Positions 53,516-63,162 are shown, counted from the first letter of the stretch. The stretch: DNA of 64,000 nucleotides from Miniphocaeibacter sp012841535 (GCF_049274025.1 NZ_JBASRV010000022.1); one strand, 5' to 3'. The notes: generated from the letters alone by a model not told the origin. Numbers and translations: made by a program.

Positions 53516-54371
53516 AATAATCCTTCACTTTGATTTTTAGATTATTGAAAAATTCATTTATCGGTATAGGATTTAATTTTTCTATTTCTTCAGAATTATA
53601 AAACACTCCTTTCACTAACCCAATCTCTGTATTATTTTTAATTTTTTTATCTTCTAATACACTCTCTATTCTATCTAACACTAAATTATTTTCCTTTACA
53701 TCTAATGCATTATAGAACAATGGGTTTTTTATATCATATACCCCACCAATTACAAATAATGGACTTAAATCTTCCCTTCTTCCCTTTATATCCCTATATA
53801 AATATTTTACAGTATCTAAAAGATTTTCTATTCTTTCTGATTTTTCACTATTCTTAATTTCAATATTATCGTTACTATCAATTCCCACTTGATCTAAATC
53901 TATAGTAATAGTATAGGCATAATAAGATCTATGAATTTCCGATTGTGAAATGTTTCCACCATCTTTAGATTCTGTTTTTGTATATCTATCAAGTAAACCT
54001 TTGTTTGTAAGAAAATCCAAATCTCCTTTAAAAGTTTCTAAAGATATTGCATTTGATAATCTAACAACTGCCGATCTAGTTTTTGTTTCACTTCCAGTTT
54101 TCATATATCCAAACAAATCAATTTCAGGATGCTCATCTATTTTAGCTTCTTTGTCAAATTGTAAAACCGTCTTATCTAATCCTATTGGTGTGTCGTCAAT
54201 TCCCATTTGATTTACAATATTATATCTAATAGCCTGTCTAGAAATATAGCTATATTGTTCTCCTGCTCCTCTAGATATCTTCTTTAAAGATGTTACGTTA
54301 CCTAATCCTTCTCCATAATTAGCTGATTCAGCTTGAAATATAATTGAAATTGTTAATCCTTTACTTTTCAT
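53502..54371 (-). CDS. cas7: CRISPR-associated protein Cas7 (Cst2/DevR family)
   Basis: The 289-residue backbone subunit begins MKSKGLTISIIFQAESANYGEG and contains SRGAGEQYSYISRQAIRYNIV and a FGYMKTGSETKTRSAVVRLSNAISLE glycine-rich segment, the pattern of the Cst2/DevR Cas7 group. It should coat crRNA in Cascade. Start by GGAG site within the 3' end of cas8 (11-bp overlap). Confidence 0.93.
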   Translation of the reverse strand: MKSKGLTISIIFQAESANYGEGLGNVTSLKKISRGAGEQYSYISRQAIRYNIVNQMGIDDTPIGLDKTVLQFDKEAKIDEHPEIDLFGYMKTGSETKTRSAVVRLSNAISLETFKGDLDFLTNKGLLDRYTKTESKDGGNISQSEIHRSYYAYTITIDLDQVGIDSNDNIEIKNSEKSERIENLLDTVKYLYRDIKGRREDLSPLFVIGGVYDIKNPLFYNALDVKENNLVLDRIESVLEDKKIKNNTEIGLVKGVFYNSEEIEKLNPIPINEFFNNLKIKVKDYYESN

Positions 54372-56067
54372 CTTCTACTCCTTCTTTGTCATTTTCAAAT
54401 GAATTTATTCCTGCAACAAAAGCATATCCTACGATTCTTAATTTTTCGTTATCCTTTAAAGCTTCCACTAAATACATAGGTATAGAGGCACCTATATATG
54501 CATATGTATTTATTAATATATCCATAAATGAACCACTATTATTCGTTTTTAAAGCATTTGTCATCTTGTAAGTAATGCTTTTCATTCTATTTTCTACTCT
54601 TTTAGCATCAGCCATAAAACTCATATAATTTTTTCTTAAATAATAACCTGCATTTCTTGAGTTATTTGTTAAAGTTCCTATATTTTTTCCTCCCACCAAA
54701 ATACTTTCCTCCTTTATTATTCTACTATTTATATTTAAAACTCTCGAAATATGATAAATATTATAGTATTTATCAACACCATATCTATCTGATATTAAAC
54801 TAACTATTAAAAAATGAGCTAGGGAAAATAAATTTTGATTATTAAATACCCTATCTAACACCAAGTCATATATACTAAAAATATTCTCTTTTCCCTCTCT
54901 ATATGCTGCTTTTTCTATCGCCTTTAAATCTTCTTTTGATTCATTTATTATTTTCAAAACTTCTTTTGATAAAAGATTAAATCTATAACTTCCATCTTTA
55001 TACCTAATAATTTGCATATCTCTTATTTCAAATTCTAAATGTCTACTATACTCCTTATTAATAGCATTTATTAAAGCTCTGTAGGAAAAAGCATTTTCAG
55101 GACGACCTATTTCACTTAAAGAATGTTCCTTTAAGCTTTTATTAACTTTTTTTAATCCTTCTAAATCATAATTATAATTTATAAATATTCCTTCATTTAA
55201 TGAATAGTAAAAACCCGCTGATAAACAAGAGTATAAAAACAAGCATTCATTACAAATTGCAAAATCTGACTCATGATTCCATATATAAGATGATTTTCTA
55301 GTTTGATCGAATCCAGTATCCTTTACCAAATTCATATTTATTTTTAAATTATTTATAGGATTATTACATGAAAAACAATTATATTTATACTTATCTTTAT
55401 TTTCTTCATTATATTTTAATAATGTATCCAAAAAATACTCTTTATAATCTATAAAAATATCATTTATTTTAGGTTTTTGACTCAAAAATGAAATACCTGA
55501 TCTACCACTACTCAGTCCTCTATTTATATATGAAAATATTACTCCTTTTGCTCCCATATAATCTCTTGCTTTATCTGTATTTACAAAGTCTGTTATTTCT
55601 TTTAGTAATCTTAATTCATTTTCAATATCAATAATCTTATCTATAACATTTTCTTTCTTCTTAAGATTAATTTTCTTTAACTCTTTTACTTTCTCAACAA
55701 TATCTATATTTTGATCAATAAATTCATATACCTTAATATAATTTGGTCTTCTCATATAATCTTTTACCAAATCTATTTGCTTATTCAAATCCTTTAAATT
55801 TTCTTCACTGAATTCATTCAATTTGCTTAAATATTTTTTAATTTTTTCATTATAACTCGCTATTCTATACCAAGGAAGGTGTTTTTCATAAGTATCTATG
55901 AAATATTTGAAATAATCTATTTCAAAACCTTCTAAGACCTCTTTAGAAACTTTAAGTATTTGCCCATCTTGAGAAAAAACATATTCTTTTCCCACATGAT
56001 CTAATATATTCATAAGTCCCAATAAAGAAGCATTGGTTCTCCAATCTCCCATTTTAAATTCTATCAA
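54361..56067 (-). CDS. cas8b: CRISPR-associated large subunit Cas8b (Cst1, CXXC-CXXC)
   Basis: The 568-residue protein has two zinc-finger-like cysteine pairs, YNCFSCNNPIN and FAICNECLFLYSC (about 229-278), which identify the Cst1 (Cas8a1/Cas8b, CXXC-CXXC) family. The N-terminus (GDWRTNASLLGLMNIL) also fits. It recognises PAM and recruits Cas3 in the Tneap-type I-B complex. Translation probably starts at a TTG at 56067: AGGAGGTGA is 7 nt upstream, while the next ATG at 56052 is too far. Confidence 0.92.
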   Translation of the reverse strand: MIEFKMGDWRTNASLLGLMNILDHVGKEYVFSQDGQILKVSKEVLEGFEIDYFKYFIDTYEKHLPWYRIASYNEKIKKYLSKLNEFSEENLKDLNKQIDLVKDYMRRPNYIKVYEFIDQNIDIVEKVKELKKINLKKKENVIDKIIDIENELRLLKEITDFVNTDKARDYMGAKGVIFSYINRGLSSGRSGISFLSQKPKINDIFIDYKEYFLDTLLKYNEENKDKYKYNCFSCNNPINNLKINMNLVKDTGFDQTRKSSYIWNHESDFAICNECLFLYSCLSAGFYYSLNEGIFINYNYDLEGLKKVNKSLKEHSLSEIGRPENAFSYRALINAINKEYSRHLEFEIRDMQIIRYKDGSYRFNLLSKEVLKIINESKEDLKAIEKAAYREGKENIFSIYDLVLDRVFNNQNLFSLAHFLIVSLISDRYGVDKYYNIYHISRVLNINSRIIKEESILVGGKNIGTLTNNSRNAGYYLRKNYMSFMADAKRVENRMKSITYKMTNALKTNNSGSFMDILINTYAYIGASIPMYLVEALKDNEKLRIVGYAFVAGINSFENDKEGVEDEK

Positions 56068-56078
56068 ATTATCACCTC

Positions 56079-56804
56079 CTAAATAATATCTATCATTCCA
56101 AATCCCTGACTTTTCTTTGAGCCTAATCCTGCTTTATACAAATAATCTAAAATATATGGTTTTTCCTTAATTTCCAAAACAGCAATATTACTAGGAATTA
56201 CAATATTGTAATTTTTCACCTTTACAATTTTATTTCTTAATACATTTACTTTTAAATCCTTAAAATCATACTTAACTTCATCACCAAATACTCTTAAAAG
56301 ATTTTCTTTTATATTATAATCTAACTGTTTTTTACCCTCTTCCTCATCTAGAGAATAATACCAGGTTTTTTTATTATCCCCTGTATGTTTTCTAGCTACT
56401 ATAGGCGAAAGAGTTTTTACAATAATGGATTCTTCCTTAATAGTTTTTTCTTTAATCATTCTTATACCGGAAATTTTCATAGTATTGTTTTTTATTTTAA
56501 AGGGGTTCTTCTTATTTTCCAAAATAGAATTGTAAAAATAAATTCCATCTTCCATATTATAGGAAGAAAAATTCAAAATAATTTTTTTGTCTGGAATTCT
56601 TATTTCATCTTTTAAGAATTCACATCTCCCCATAAATAATGAAAAACAATAATCCTTAGGCTTATTTACCTCATCTTCATACATTCTTTTATAAAAATCC
56701 ATATCATAATTACTAAAATTTCTTTTTAAAAAAGATAGAATTACTCTGTTTTTATCCTTTGGAAACAACTCATTTTCCAATTCAAGCTCAACTGAAAACC
56801 GCAT
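56079..56804 (-). CDS. cas6: CRISPR-associated endoribonuclease Cas6
   Basis: The 241-residue Cas6 has tandem RRM-like folds and the C-terminal glycine-rich loop YKAGLGSKKSQGFGMIDII (G-x-G-x-x-x-S-x-G-F-G), typical of Cas6. It cuts the pre-crRNA within repeats to leave the ATGTAAAT handle. First gene of the operon; the start has GGAGGTGG. The promoter lies in the A/T-rich region 56805-56950 and is not clearly resolved. Confidence 0.93.
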   Translation of the reverse strand: MRFSVELELENELFPKDKNRVILSFLKRNFSNYDMDFYKRMYEDEVNKPKDYCFSLFMGRCEFLKDEIRIPDKKIILNFSSYNMEDGIYFYNSILENKKNPFKIKNNTMKISGIRMIKEKTIKEESIIVKTLSPIVARKHTGDNKKTWYYSLDEEEGKKQLDYNIKENLLRVFGDEVKYDFKDLKVNVLRNKIVKVKNYNIVIPSNIAVLEIKEKPYILDYLYKAGLGSKKSQGFGMIDII

Positions 56805-56956
56805 TTTCCACCTCCATTAATTTATTGTAAAATCTAATAAATTTTAATATGCTTAAAATAAATACCCTGTAAAATTATTTTATCATATATTTATTAATTT
56901 AAATTTTATTAAATTGTAAATTCAAATTAATAGATATTTGCTTTAAATGTAAAAAT

Positions 56957-57001
56957 AAAAACCTGTTTAATAAATATTAATTATTTACTAAACAGGTTTT
57001 T
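56957..57001 (-). terminator. Terminator of the TRAP transporter operon
   Basis: AAAAACCTGTTTA (56957-56969) pairs with 56989-57001 with an A/T-rich loop; on the minus strand the stem is followed by TTTTTATTTTTAC. Confidence 0.85.
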
Positions 57002-57018
57002 TACAATATATAATGTTT

Positions 57019-58938
57019 TTAATTAACTACTTCTTTTTTTGATTTATCGTCCTTTTTTGCCTGGTATCTTCTAAAGAAATACATTCCTCCAAATAATATC
57101 CAACCTGCTAATGACTGTATAAGTCCAGATTGAATTGCCAATACTATTACCACTACACAAATAATTCTTTCAACAATTGTTGCTTTCTTTTCTATATATC
57201 CCTGTATAAGTATTGCTGCTGCCATTGAAACCACTATTGCAGATATCATTGTTATAAAGGTCGTTAAATCCAAGCCTATATGTAAATAGTCAGGATTTAT
57301 AGCAAAGGTAAATGGTAATATAAAACCTGCTATTCCCAGTTTTACAGCTGTCCATCCTACTTTCATGGCATTTTCATCTGCAATACTAGCTGCTGCATAT
57401 GAAGCAACGGCAACTGGTGGAGTTATTGCAGAAATACTTGCAAAGTATAATAGGAATAAATGAGCTGCTAATGATGGTACTCCTATTTGTATAAGTGCCG
57501 GTGCTATTGCAGTAGCACAAATAATATAGGAAGCTGTTGTTGGTAATCCCATTCCTAAAACTACACAAATTAGCATTGCAAGTATTAAACTAAGTAATAT
57601 ATTGTTTCCACCTAAATTAACTATAAAATGACTTAGTTTTAATCCTAGTCCCGTTAGTGCAAATACACCTGTAACTATACCTGAACAAGCACAGGCTGCT
57701 ACTACTTGAGGCATACTTCTTGTTGTTGCTACAAATCCGTTAAGTAGCTTTTCTAGTGTCATTCTATCTTTTTTATCAAATAAACCCAATACTATTATTG
57801 ATAGTATTGACCAAATTGCTGCCATCATAGGTGTTGAATTAAATCCTAAAAGAAGTACTAACAAAACTCCTAAAGGTACTATTAATTTTATACTCTGTGT
57901 AAATGTTCCCTTTAGTTCAGGAACCTCTTCTACTGGAATTGCCTTTATTCCAAGTTTCACCGATTCTAAATCAACCATTTTAAAAAGGGTTAAGTAATAC
58001 ATTACCGCCGGAATAAAAGCTGCAACTGCAACTGTTTTATAACCTACTCCTGCTACGTCTGCAAGTACAAAGGCTGCTGCTCCCATTATAGGTGGCATTA
58101 TTTGACCACCTGTTGACCCAACTGCTGTTACTGCTCCTGCAAATCGTTTAGAATAGCCTTGTCTTTTCATTAATGGTATTGTAAATGAACCTGTACTTGC
58201 AACATTTGCAACGGCACTTCCTGATATCATACCAAAAAATCCAGAAGTAACTACTGCCATTTTCGCAGGTCCCCCTCTACTTTTTCTTGTTAAAGCTATG
58301 GAAATATTTTGAAATATTATATCCGCTCCTGAAACCTCTAAAAATGCTCCAAACATTAGGAAGAGGAATACATTTGATGCTGATACACCTATAGGCATAC
58401 CAAGTATACCCTGGTCACTAAGAACTGTTGTTGCTATACGGTTTATATCGTAACCTCTATGACCTAATAGGCCTGGCATCCTTGTTCCAAAATAAGCATA
58501 TAATATTGCTAAAATTGCAATTATAGGTAATGCCCATCCTAAGACCCTTCTAGCTGCTTCTAATACTAATAATGTACTAAGCATACCTAAAACGATAAAA
58601 GTTGGATCTTGTTTGTTATTTTGTATAATGTCAATTATATAATCATATTGAAATATTATATATCCAATTACTAAAGCTGTTAATAAAATTAAAATCCAGT
58701 CTGCCCATGCATATTTTCCCGGTTTTTTCTTGTTTATAGGAGTATATAGAAATACAAATATAAACCCTAACATTAAATGCCAAGAATAAAACTTAATACT
58801 TTCCATAGTAAACCATGGTGTAAATTGTAAAATATGTAGAAGACATGTAAAAGCAGCCAATATTATAATAAAATATTGTTTGAATTTTTTATAGTTTTCA
58901 GAATAAAAGAAACCTTTTTGTTCAACTTGCTTATTCAT
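57019..58938 (-). CDS. TRAP transporter fused DctQ-DctM permease (TAXI type)
   Basis: A 639-residue permease with about 17 hydrophobic segments. The N-terminal part (about 20-150) corresponds to the small 4-helix subunit and the rest to the large DctM-type subunit, with signature segments MFGAFLEVSGAD, SGSAVANVASTGSFTIPLMKR, STGGQIMPPIMGAAAF and GMGLPTTASYIICA. Such fused permeases work with TAXI-family binding proteins (encoded 15 nt upstream) and use a sodium or proton gradient to import carboxylates or amino-acid-like solutes. Substrate unknown. Confidence 0.92.
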   Translation of the reverse strand: MNKQVEQKGFFYSENYKKFKQYFIIILAAFTCLLHILQFTPWFTMESIKFYSWHLMLGFIFVFLYTPINKKKPGKYAWADWILILLTALVIGYIIFQYDYIIDIIQNNKQDPTFIVLGMLSTLLVLEAARRVLGWALPIIAILAILYAYFGTRMPGLLGHRGYDINRIATTVLSDQGILGMPIGVSASNVFLFLMFGAFLEVSGADIIFQNISIALTRKSRGGPAKMAVVTSGFFGMISGSAVANVASTGSFTIPLMKRQGYSKRFAGAVTAVGSTGGQIMPPIMGAAAFVLADVAGVGYKTVAVAAFIPAVMYYLTLFKMVDLESVKLGIKAIPVEEVPELKGTFTQSIKLIVPLGVLLVLLLGFNSTPMMAAIWSILSIIVLGLFDKKDRMTLEKLLNGFVATTRSMPQVVAACACSGIVTGVFALTGLGLKLSHFIVNLGGNNILLSLILAMLICVVLGMGLPTTASYIICATAIAPALIQIGVPSLAAHLFLLYFASISAITPPVAVASYAAASIADENAMKVGWTAVKLGIAGFILPFTFAINPDYLHIGLDLTTFITMISAIVVSMAAAILIQGYIEKKATIVERIICVVVIVLAIQSGLIQSLAGWILFGGMYFFRRYQAKKDDKSKKEVVN

Positions 58939-58953
58939 ATTTGCCTCCTTTTT

Positions 58954-59946
58954 TTATTTTTTATTATATTCTTCAGGTAATAATTCTTCTGGAATTTCTA
59001 TTCCCAATTCTTCTAGATATTTAATAACTCCTAAATGTAATGGTATGTTATAATTTAATATATTTTCCGGGGTCATGTATTTTGCACTTCCATGTACTGC
59101 CAACATATCATCTTGATGCTCCAATAAAGTTTTTACAGCAATATAAACATCTTCCTCTGGAACGTCTACACTAGTAACTAACATATTCCATTCTGAAACA
59201 CTTCTTATGTCATCTTTTGTTGCTTTATAAGAACCTCCTGGCATATCACTTGCAGTATAAAAACTATAAGTATCTACTAATTCCTTTTGTTCCTCTTCTG
59301 TTATTTCTACAAAGTTTAAATCTTTAGTACTTTCCAGTTCACTAATAGATGCAAAAGGTGGATATGAAAATAGAATTGCCGCATCAACTATTCCATTGTC
59401 AATAGCCGTTGCTGTCGCACTATGGCCATCGTTATGTATTTGTGAAGGCTTAATACCTCTACTTTCAAAAAACTCACGAAATACCGAATCCATAGCCATT
59501 CCCTTTGAACCTAAGCCTACAACCTTTCCATTTAAATCTTCTAATGTTTCTATTCCGGAACTTTTCAAAGTGTATATTGTTAACCAAGATGGATATAGGG
59601 CAAGTCCTCCTCTCAATTTGTCAAATGATTGTCCATCGGTCCACTTTGCTTTTCCTTCAATGGCTTCTGCAATAGAAGCTGTCATTGAAATTCCAAACTC
59701 TGCATTTCCATCTTGAAGCATAACCAAGTTCGCACTACTTCCTCCAGTAGTTTCAGCAGAATATATATATTTATCGTTAATATAATTATTTAGTGTATTT
59801 GCTACTCCTCCCCCCATTAAATAAAAGTTTCCTCCTACTGAACCTCCTCCTACTGAATACTTCTTAGTAGTACTGGATTTTCCACAAGATGTTGCAGAGA
59901 ATAAAAGTAAAACTACAAGTAAAAATATTGAACATTTCCTTTTCAT
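58954..59946 (-). CDS. TAXI-family TRAP solute-binding lipoprotein
   Basis: The 330-residue protein has a lipoprotein signal (lipobox S-A-T-S-C, Cys21) and the TAXI fold: YSVGGGSVGGNFYLMGGGVANTLN, ETTGGSSANLVMLQDGNAEFGISM, LTIYTLKSSGIETLEDLNGKVVGLGSKGMAM. It should capture a solute outside the membrane for the fused permease. Known TAXI ligands include glutamate/glutamine-like compounds, but this one is not predictable. Confidence 0.92.
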   Translation of the reverse strand: MKRKCSIFLLVVLLLFSATSCGKSSTTKKYSVGGGSVGGNFYLMGGGVANTLNNYINDKYIYSAETTGGSSANLVMLQDGNAEFGISMTASIAEAIEGKAKWTDGQSFDKLRGGLALYPSWLTIYTLKSSGIETLEDLNGKVVGLGSKGMAMDSVFREFFESRGIKPSQIHNDGHSATATAIDNGIVDAAILFSYPPFASISELESTKDLNFVEITEEEQKELVDTYSFYTASDMPGGSYKATKDDIRSVSEWNMLVTSVDVPEEDVYIAVKTLLEHQDDMLAVHGSAKYMTPENILNYNIPLHLGVIKYLEELGIEIPEELLPEEYNKK

Positions 59947-59969
59947 ATATAGCCCTCCTATATATTGAT

Positions 59970-60371
59970 TTATATTTCTTGTATATAGAGTTTTAATCCC
60001 CTAAAGGTTCTTCCCTTATGTAATCCACCTCCATACACCTTCCCATCTTTTAAGCCAACCGATGCATGAAGATGTATGAAAAAATCGCTTTCCTCATCTT
60101 TATAAATAGCTTTTAAAGACTCATCTATTTTTTCTATTGGCATAATTTCACCTACAATAGATACTAATTCCCCCGGACCTTCTATTAAAGTCTTTTCAAC
60201 AACTGGAGGAAGTATCTTGTTCTTAGGAGCTGTAAATAAAAGATCTTTAACAGAGCCAATTCCTCCACTTATATAAGCTTCATCCCAGTTTTTTTCTTGC
60301 ATAAATTCTTCTATTTTTTCTTTAATATCTTCATTTTCTCCATATTTTATGACATGTATTTTTTTATTCAT
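59970..60371 (-). CDS. PPC (DUF296) domain protein
   Basis: A 133-residue single-domain protein matching the plants-and-prokaryotes-conserved (PPC/DUF296) fold: AYISGGIGSVKDLLF and the signature FIHLHASVGLKDGKVYGGGLHKGRTF, with its H-x-H metal-type motif. Bacterial members are trimeric with unknown function. It is the first gene after a 118-nt spacer behind the DapA-family gene and precedes the TAXI-TRAP genes, so a metabolic or sensing role in the same pathway is plausible. Confidence 0.82.
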   Translation of the reverse strand: MNKKIHVIKYGENEDIKEKIEEFMQEKNWDEAYISGGIGSVKDLLFTAPKNKILPPVVEKTLIEGPGELVSIVGEIMPIEKIDESLKAIYKDEESDFFIHLHASVGLKDGKVYGGGLHKGRTFRGLKLYIQEI

Positions 60372-60489
60372 TTAAAACCCTCTAATCTTTATCTAGATTC
60401 TAAAAATCAAAGTCAATATTCTAAAATTATAATTTATCAAAATTTAAAATATCTTCCTTGAATTTTAGAATCTAATCTTCATAGCTTAT
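60372..60489 (-). promoter_or_regulatory. Intercistronic region with competing inverted repeats
   Basis: Between the lyase and PPC genes, AGATTCTAAAA (60395-60405) is the exact complement of TTTTAGAATCT (60463-60473). A further ATTCTAAAAT at about 60419-60428 can pair with the same sequence, so two hairpins are mutually exclusive. AAGATTAGA also occurs twice on the minus strand. It may process, stabilise or attenuate the transcript. Confidence 0.4.
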
Positions 60490-61401
60490 TTATTTTATTG
60501 AATATTTTTCAACTACTCCCATTTCTGTTAACATATCTTTTAATTTGTCAAAATGTGGTCCTACATAGTCCTCATGAGGAGATCTTAATGTATAACCCGG
60601 TAATCCTAATACTTTAAAAGCAGCTTTTATAACTATAGGATTTGTTAACTTATATAACTCCGTTAATAACGGTTGCCATTTAAAAACACCTTCCCTAGCT
60701 TCCACTACCTTTTCATAACTATCCCATGGTCTTGAATACTTAGCTACTTCCTCCGGTATTATATTACCTCCAATATTAGCTGTTCCCGTACCACCAACTG
60801 CCAATGTAGGTAAAATAATAGAATATTTAGGATAATCACAACATAGAATATCTAAAGAATCTCCAACTAATCTTTTTACCTCTACAAGCTGACTTACATT
60901 TGCCATTGCTTCCTTATCTACAATAAAATTAGAATGTTTAGCAGAAAGTTCTGCAATTGTCTTAGGCTCTATATTCACTCCTAATCTACTTGGATTGTTA
61001 TAAACTCCACATGGAATTTTCACAGAGGACATACATTTATCAAAATGAGTTAGTACTGATGTTTGAGGTATTAATAAATATGGTGGAATTGTAAAAATAA
61101 CTCCATCAGCACCTTCTGCTTCACAATATTTAGCCATATGTATACTATCTTTTGTAGACAAGGCTGAACAACCAAAGAAGGTTATAATTTTACCTTTTGT
61201 TAGTTTTATTACTTCCCTAATAATCGTTTTCTTCTCTTCCAAACTAAGTAATGTTGTTTCGCCTGCTGACCCCAATATAAATAAAGCTGATGTCCCATAA
61301 TGAATTTGACGGTCGATTAATAATTTAAAAGCACCAAAATCGATTTCACCTTTACTATCAAAGGGAGTTGGCATGGCTACCCATGAACCTGACATTCTCA
61401 T
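60490..61401 (-). CDS. DapA/NanA-family class I aldolase or lyase
   Basis: The 303-residue protein is a TIM-barrel Schiff-base enzyme: GSWVAMPTPFDSKGEID, FILGSAGETTLLSLEEK (the G-x-x-G-E motif), YNNPSRLGVNI with the catalytic tyrosine, and the Schiff-base lysine in FIVDKEAMANV. Family members include dihydrodipicolinate synthase, sialic acid lyase, 2-keto-3-deoxygluconate aldolase and pyrroline-carboxylate deaminase. Context with a TAXI-TRAP importer and a Crp/Fnr regulator favours a catabolic lyase over lysine synthesis. First gene of the minus-strand operon. Confidence 0.85.
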   Translation of the reverse strand: MRMSGSWVAMPTPFDSKGEIDFGAFKLLIDRQIHYGTSALFILGSAGETTLLSLEEKKTIIREVIKLTKGKIITFFGCSALSTKDSIHMAKYCEAEGADGVIFTIPPYLLIPQTSVLTHFDKCMSSVKIPCGVYNNPSRLGVNIEPKTIAELSAKHSNFIVDKEAMANVSQLVEVKRLVGDSLDILCCDYPKYSIILPTLAVGGTGTANIGGNIIPEEVAKYSRPWDSYEKVVEAREGVFKWQPLLTELYKLTNPIVIKAAFKVLGLPGYTLRSPHEDYVGPHFDKLKDMLTEMGVVEKYSIK

Positions 61402-61528
61402 ATATTTACACCTCTCTTATATTTTGTAATTACAGTATATTTCATTCTCTTGTAATTTTCTGCATCATTGTTTACAATGTATAATATGTTACAAAGTAAT
61501 AATAGTTACATTATAAGGAGGTTAAATA
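61402..61528. promoter_or_regulatory. Divergent control region with a TGTAATTACA palindrome
   Basis: The region between the lyase gene and the Crp/Fnr regulator contains a perfect 10-bp palindrome TGTAATTACA (61425-61434) and several TGTAA or TTACA half sites (near 61451, 61471, 61488). A TATAAT at 61480-61485 may be the -10 box of the regulator gene. The divergent regulator is the obvious candidate to bind here. Confidence 0.5.
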
Positions 61529-62218
61529 ATGGATTTAGGATTATTAAAAAGAACTGAAGATATTTACGATTCCCAACTAGAGGATTTAATTTTACCAATT
61601 TCTATAAAATGTAATTTTCCAAAAAAACATATATTTTCACAACCTGGTGAAGTAATAGATGGTATATATTATATTTATAAGGGTAGTACTAAACACTATA
61701 TGATTTCTGAAGATGGCGTAGTTAAATTACTTTATGTACTAAGCCGTGGTAGATTTTTTGCTGAATCCCCATATTTTCTTAATATACCTACAGGGCTTTA
61801 TTCTGAAACTGTCGATGATTGCATTCTCTACAAAATTCCTAATGAATCTGTAAATAAACTAATGGCTACAAGTAAAAATTTTCGAGATCATATAATTAGA
61901 GGATATTCTGAAAAATGTCTAATCTTAAGATATGAAATAGCAAACCTATCATTTAATAATAGTAAGGACAGACTTAAACAAATTTTTTGCTCACTTATTG
62001 ATTATAAAAACTCTGAAAAAGATTCCCAATGGTACGACTTAGAAAAACACTTTACCCACCAAGAACTTGGAGAAATTATAGGTACTACTAGAGTAACAAT
62101 TAGTAGACAAATAAATGAGCTATGTAATAAAAATTTTTTACGTATAATAAACAGAAAACATCAACTAAACAAAAAAATGGCTAATAAATTTTTATCTGAT
62201 AATAAAAAAATTCAGTAA
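61529..62218 (+). CDS. Crp/Fnr-family transcriptional regulator
   Basis: The 229-residue protein has an N-terminal cNMP-binding-type beta barrel (CNFPKKHIFSQPGEVIDGIYYIYKG, about 28-110), a dimer helix, and a C-terminal winged helix (FTHQELGEIIGTTRVTISRQINELCNKNFL, about 170-205). No N-terminal cysteine cluster of FNR is present. Clostridial relatives of the CooA/ArcR type regulate adjacent catabolic genes in response to small molecules. Divergent from the lyase-TRAP operon and likely its regulator. The start has AAGGAGG. Confidence 0.9.
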   Translation: MDLGLLKRTEDIYDSQLEDLILPISIKCNFPKKHIFSQPGEVIDGIYYIYKGSTKHYMISEDGVVKLLYVLSRGRFFAESPYFLNIPTGLYSETVDDCILYKIPNESVNKLMATSKNFRDHIIRGYSEKCLILRYEIANLSFNNSKDRLKQIFCSLIDYKNSEKDSQWYDLEKHFTHQELGEIIGTTRVTISRQINELCNKNFLRIINRKHQLNKKMANKFLSDNKKIQ

Positions 62219-62388
62219 CATCAATTCTTAAAAATAAAATTCTAACACTCTATAAATTTAAAATACAAATATATTAACACTTTAAACAAAGGATTAAATA
62301 TAGTCAAATAATAATAATAAAATTCTAATATTTTTAAATCAATACTACTCGCTTAAATACCTATTAATTATAAAATCTATATAAAAAA

Positions 62389-62417
62389 TAGAGTAGAAAC
62401 ATTTAATTTCTACTCTA
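62389..62417 (-). terminator. Terminator after the SH3 membrane protein
   Basis: TAGAGTAGAAA (62389-62399) pairs perfectly with 62407-62417; on the minus strand TTTTTTATAT follows. Confidence 0.85.
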
Positions 62418-62450
62418 AATATTTTTAAATCATTTTATAAGCTTAATAAC

Positions 62451-63017
62451 TTATTCTACATATTGTGGTCCTATATAACCTGTTTGTCCATTGTATTGGA
62501 TTTTCAACCATCCACTTTTATCAATATAACCTGAAACTTCAGTACCTCTAGGAATTGTTCCTATTGTTTCGTACTCATAGCCTGGCCCGGATCTAAAATT
62601 CAAATCCTGTGTTAAACTACCTGAAACCTCTTCAAATTCATCAAAGTCGTCATCTTCTTCAACTTCCGCTTCCTCTGTAGAAATATCTGTAACTGGCTCT
62701 AATTCCTCTGTAACCTCTGTTTCCTTAGATAGTTTTAATTCATTAATTGTTTCATTAAACTTTTTATTATTAGAAATTGTATAAATTGCTAATGCTACAG
62801 TAGAAAATACCAATAAGGTCACTAAAAAAACTACAAAGGGTGTATAATTGACATTCTTCTTTGTTTTAGTTTTTCTAGTTGAATTATTTCTACTATCTGT
62901 TTTTCTTTTCTTTTCCTCTTCTTTTTGGTATTGTTGTTCATAAAATCTTCTATTTATTTCAGATACATCTAATTTATCTGTATTATCTTCATTAAAATTA
63001 TTGTTTTCTTTTTTCAT
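62451..63017 (-). CDS. Single-pass membrane protein with extracellular SH3b domain
   Basis: A 188-residue protein: a charged cytoplasmic N-terminus (about 1-58, rich in Lys, Glu and Asn), one membrane helix (about 59-82), a Glu/Asp/Thr-rich linker (about 95-130) and a bacterial SH3 domain (LNFRSGPGYEYETIGTIPRGTEVSGYI..GWLKIQYNGQTGYIGPQYV, about 137-188). SH3b domains bind peptidoglycan peptides, so a wall-sensing or anchoring role is likely. Monocistronic with its own terminator. Confidence 0.85.
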   Translation of the reverse strand: MKKENNNFNEDNTDKLDVSEINRRFYEQQYQKEEEKKRKTDSRNNSTRKTKTKKNVNYTPFVVFLVTLLVFSTVALAIYTISNNKKFNETINELKLSKETEVTEELEPVTDISTEEAEVEEDDDFDEFEEVSGSLTQDLNFRSGPGYEYETIGTIPRGTEVSGYIDKSGWLKIQYNGQTGYIGPQYVE

Positions 63018-63162
63018 TATTATACCTCATAAAAAATATTCTCCTTTTATTATACTGTATAAAGCAAATTTAATAAAATCATTAATAAACTTTATTTTTA
63101 TCTATATTTGTTTATTATATTTTCATTTAGTATACTTAAAATATAATAGAAAGGAATGAATT

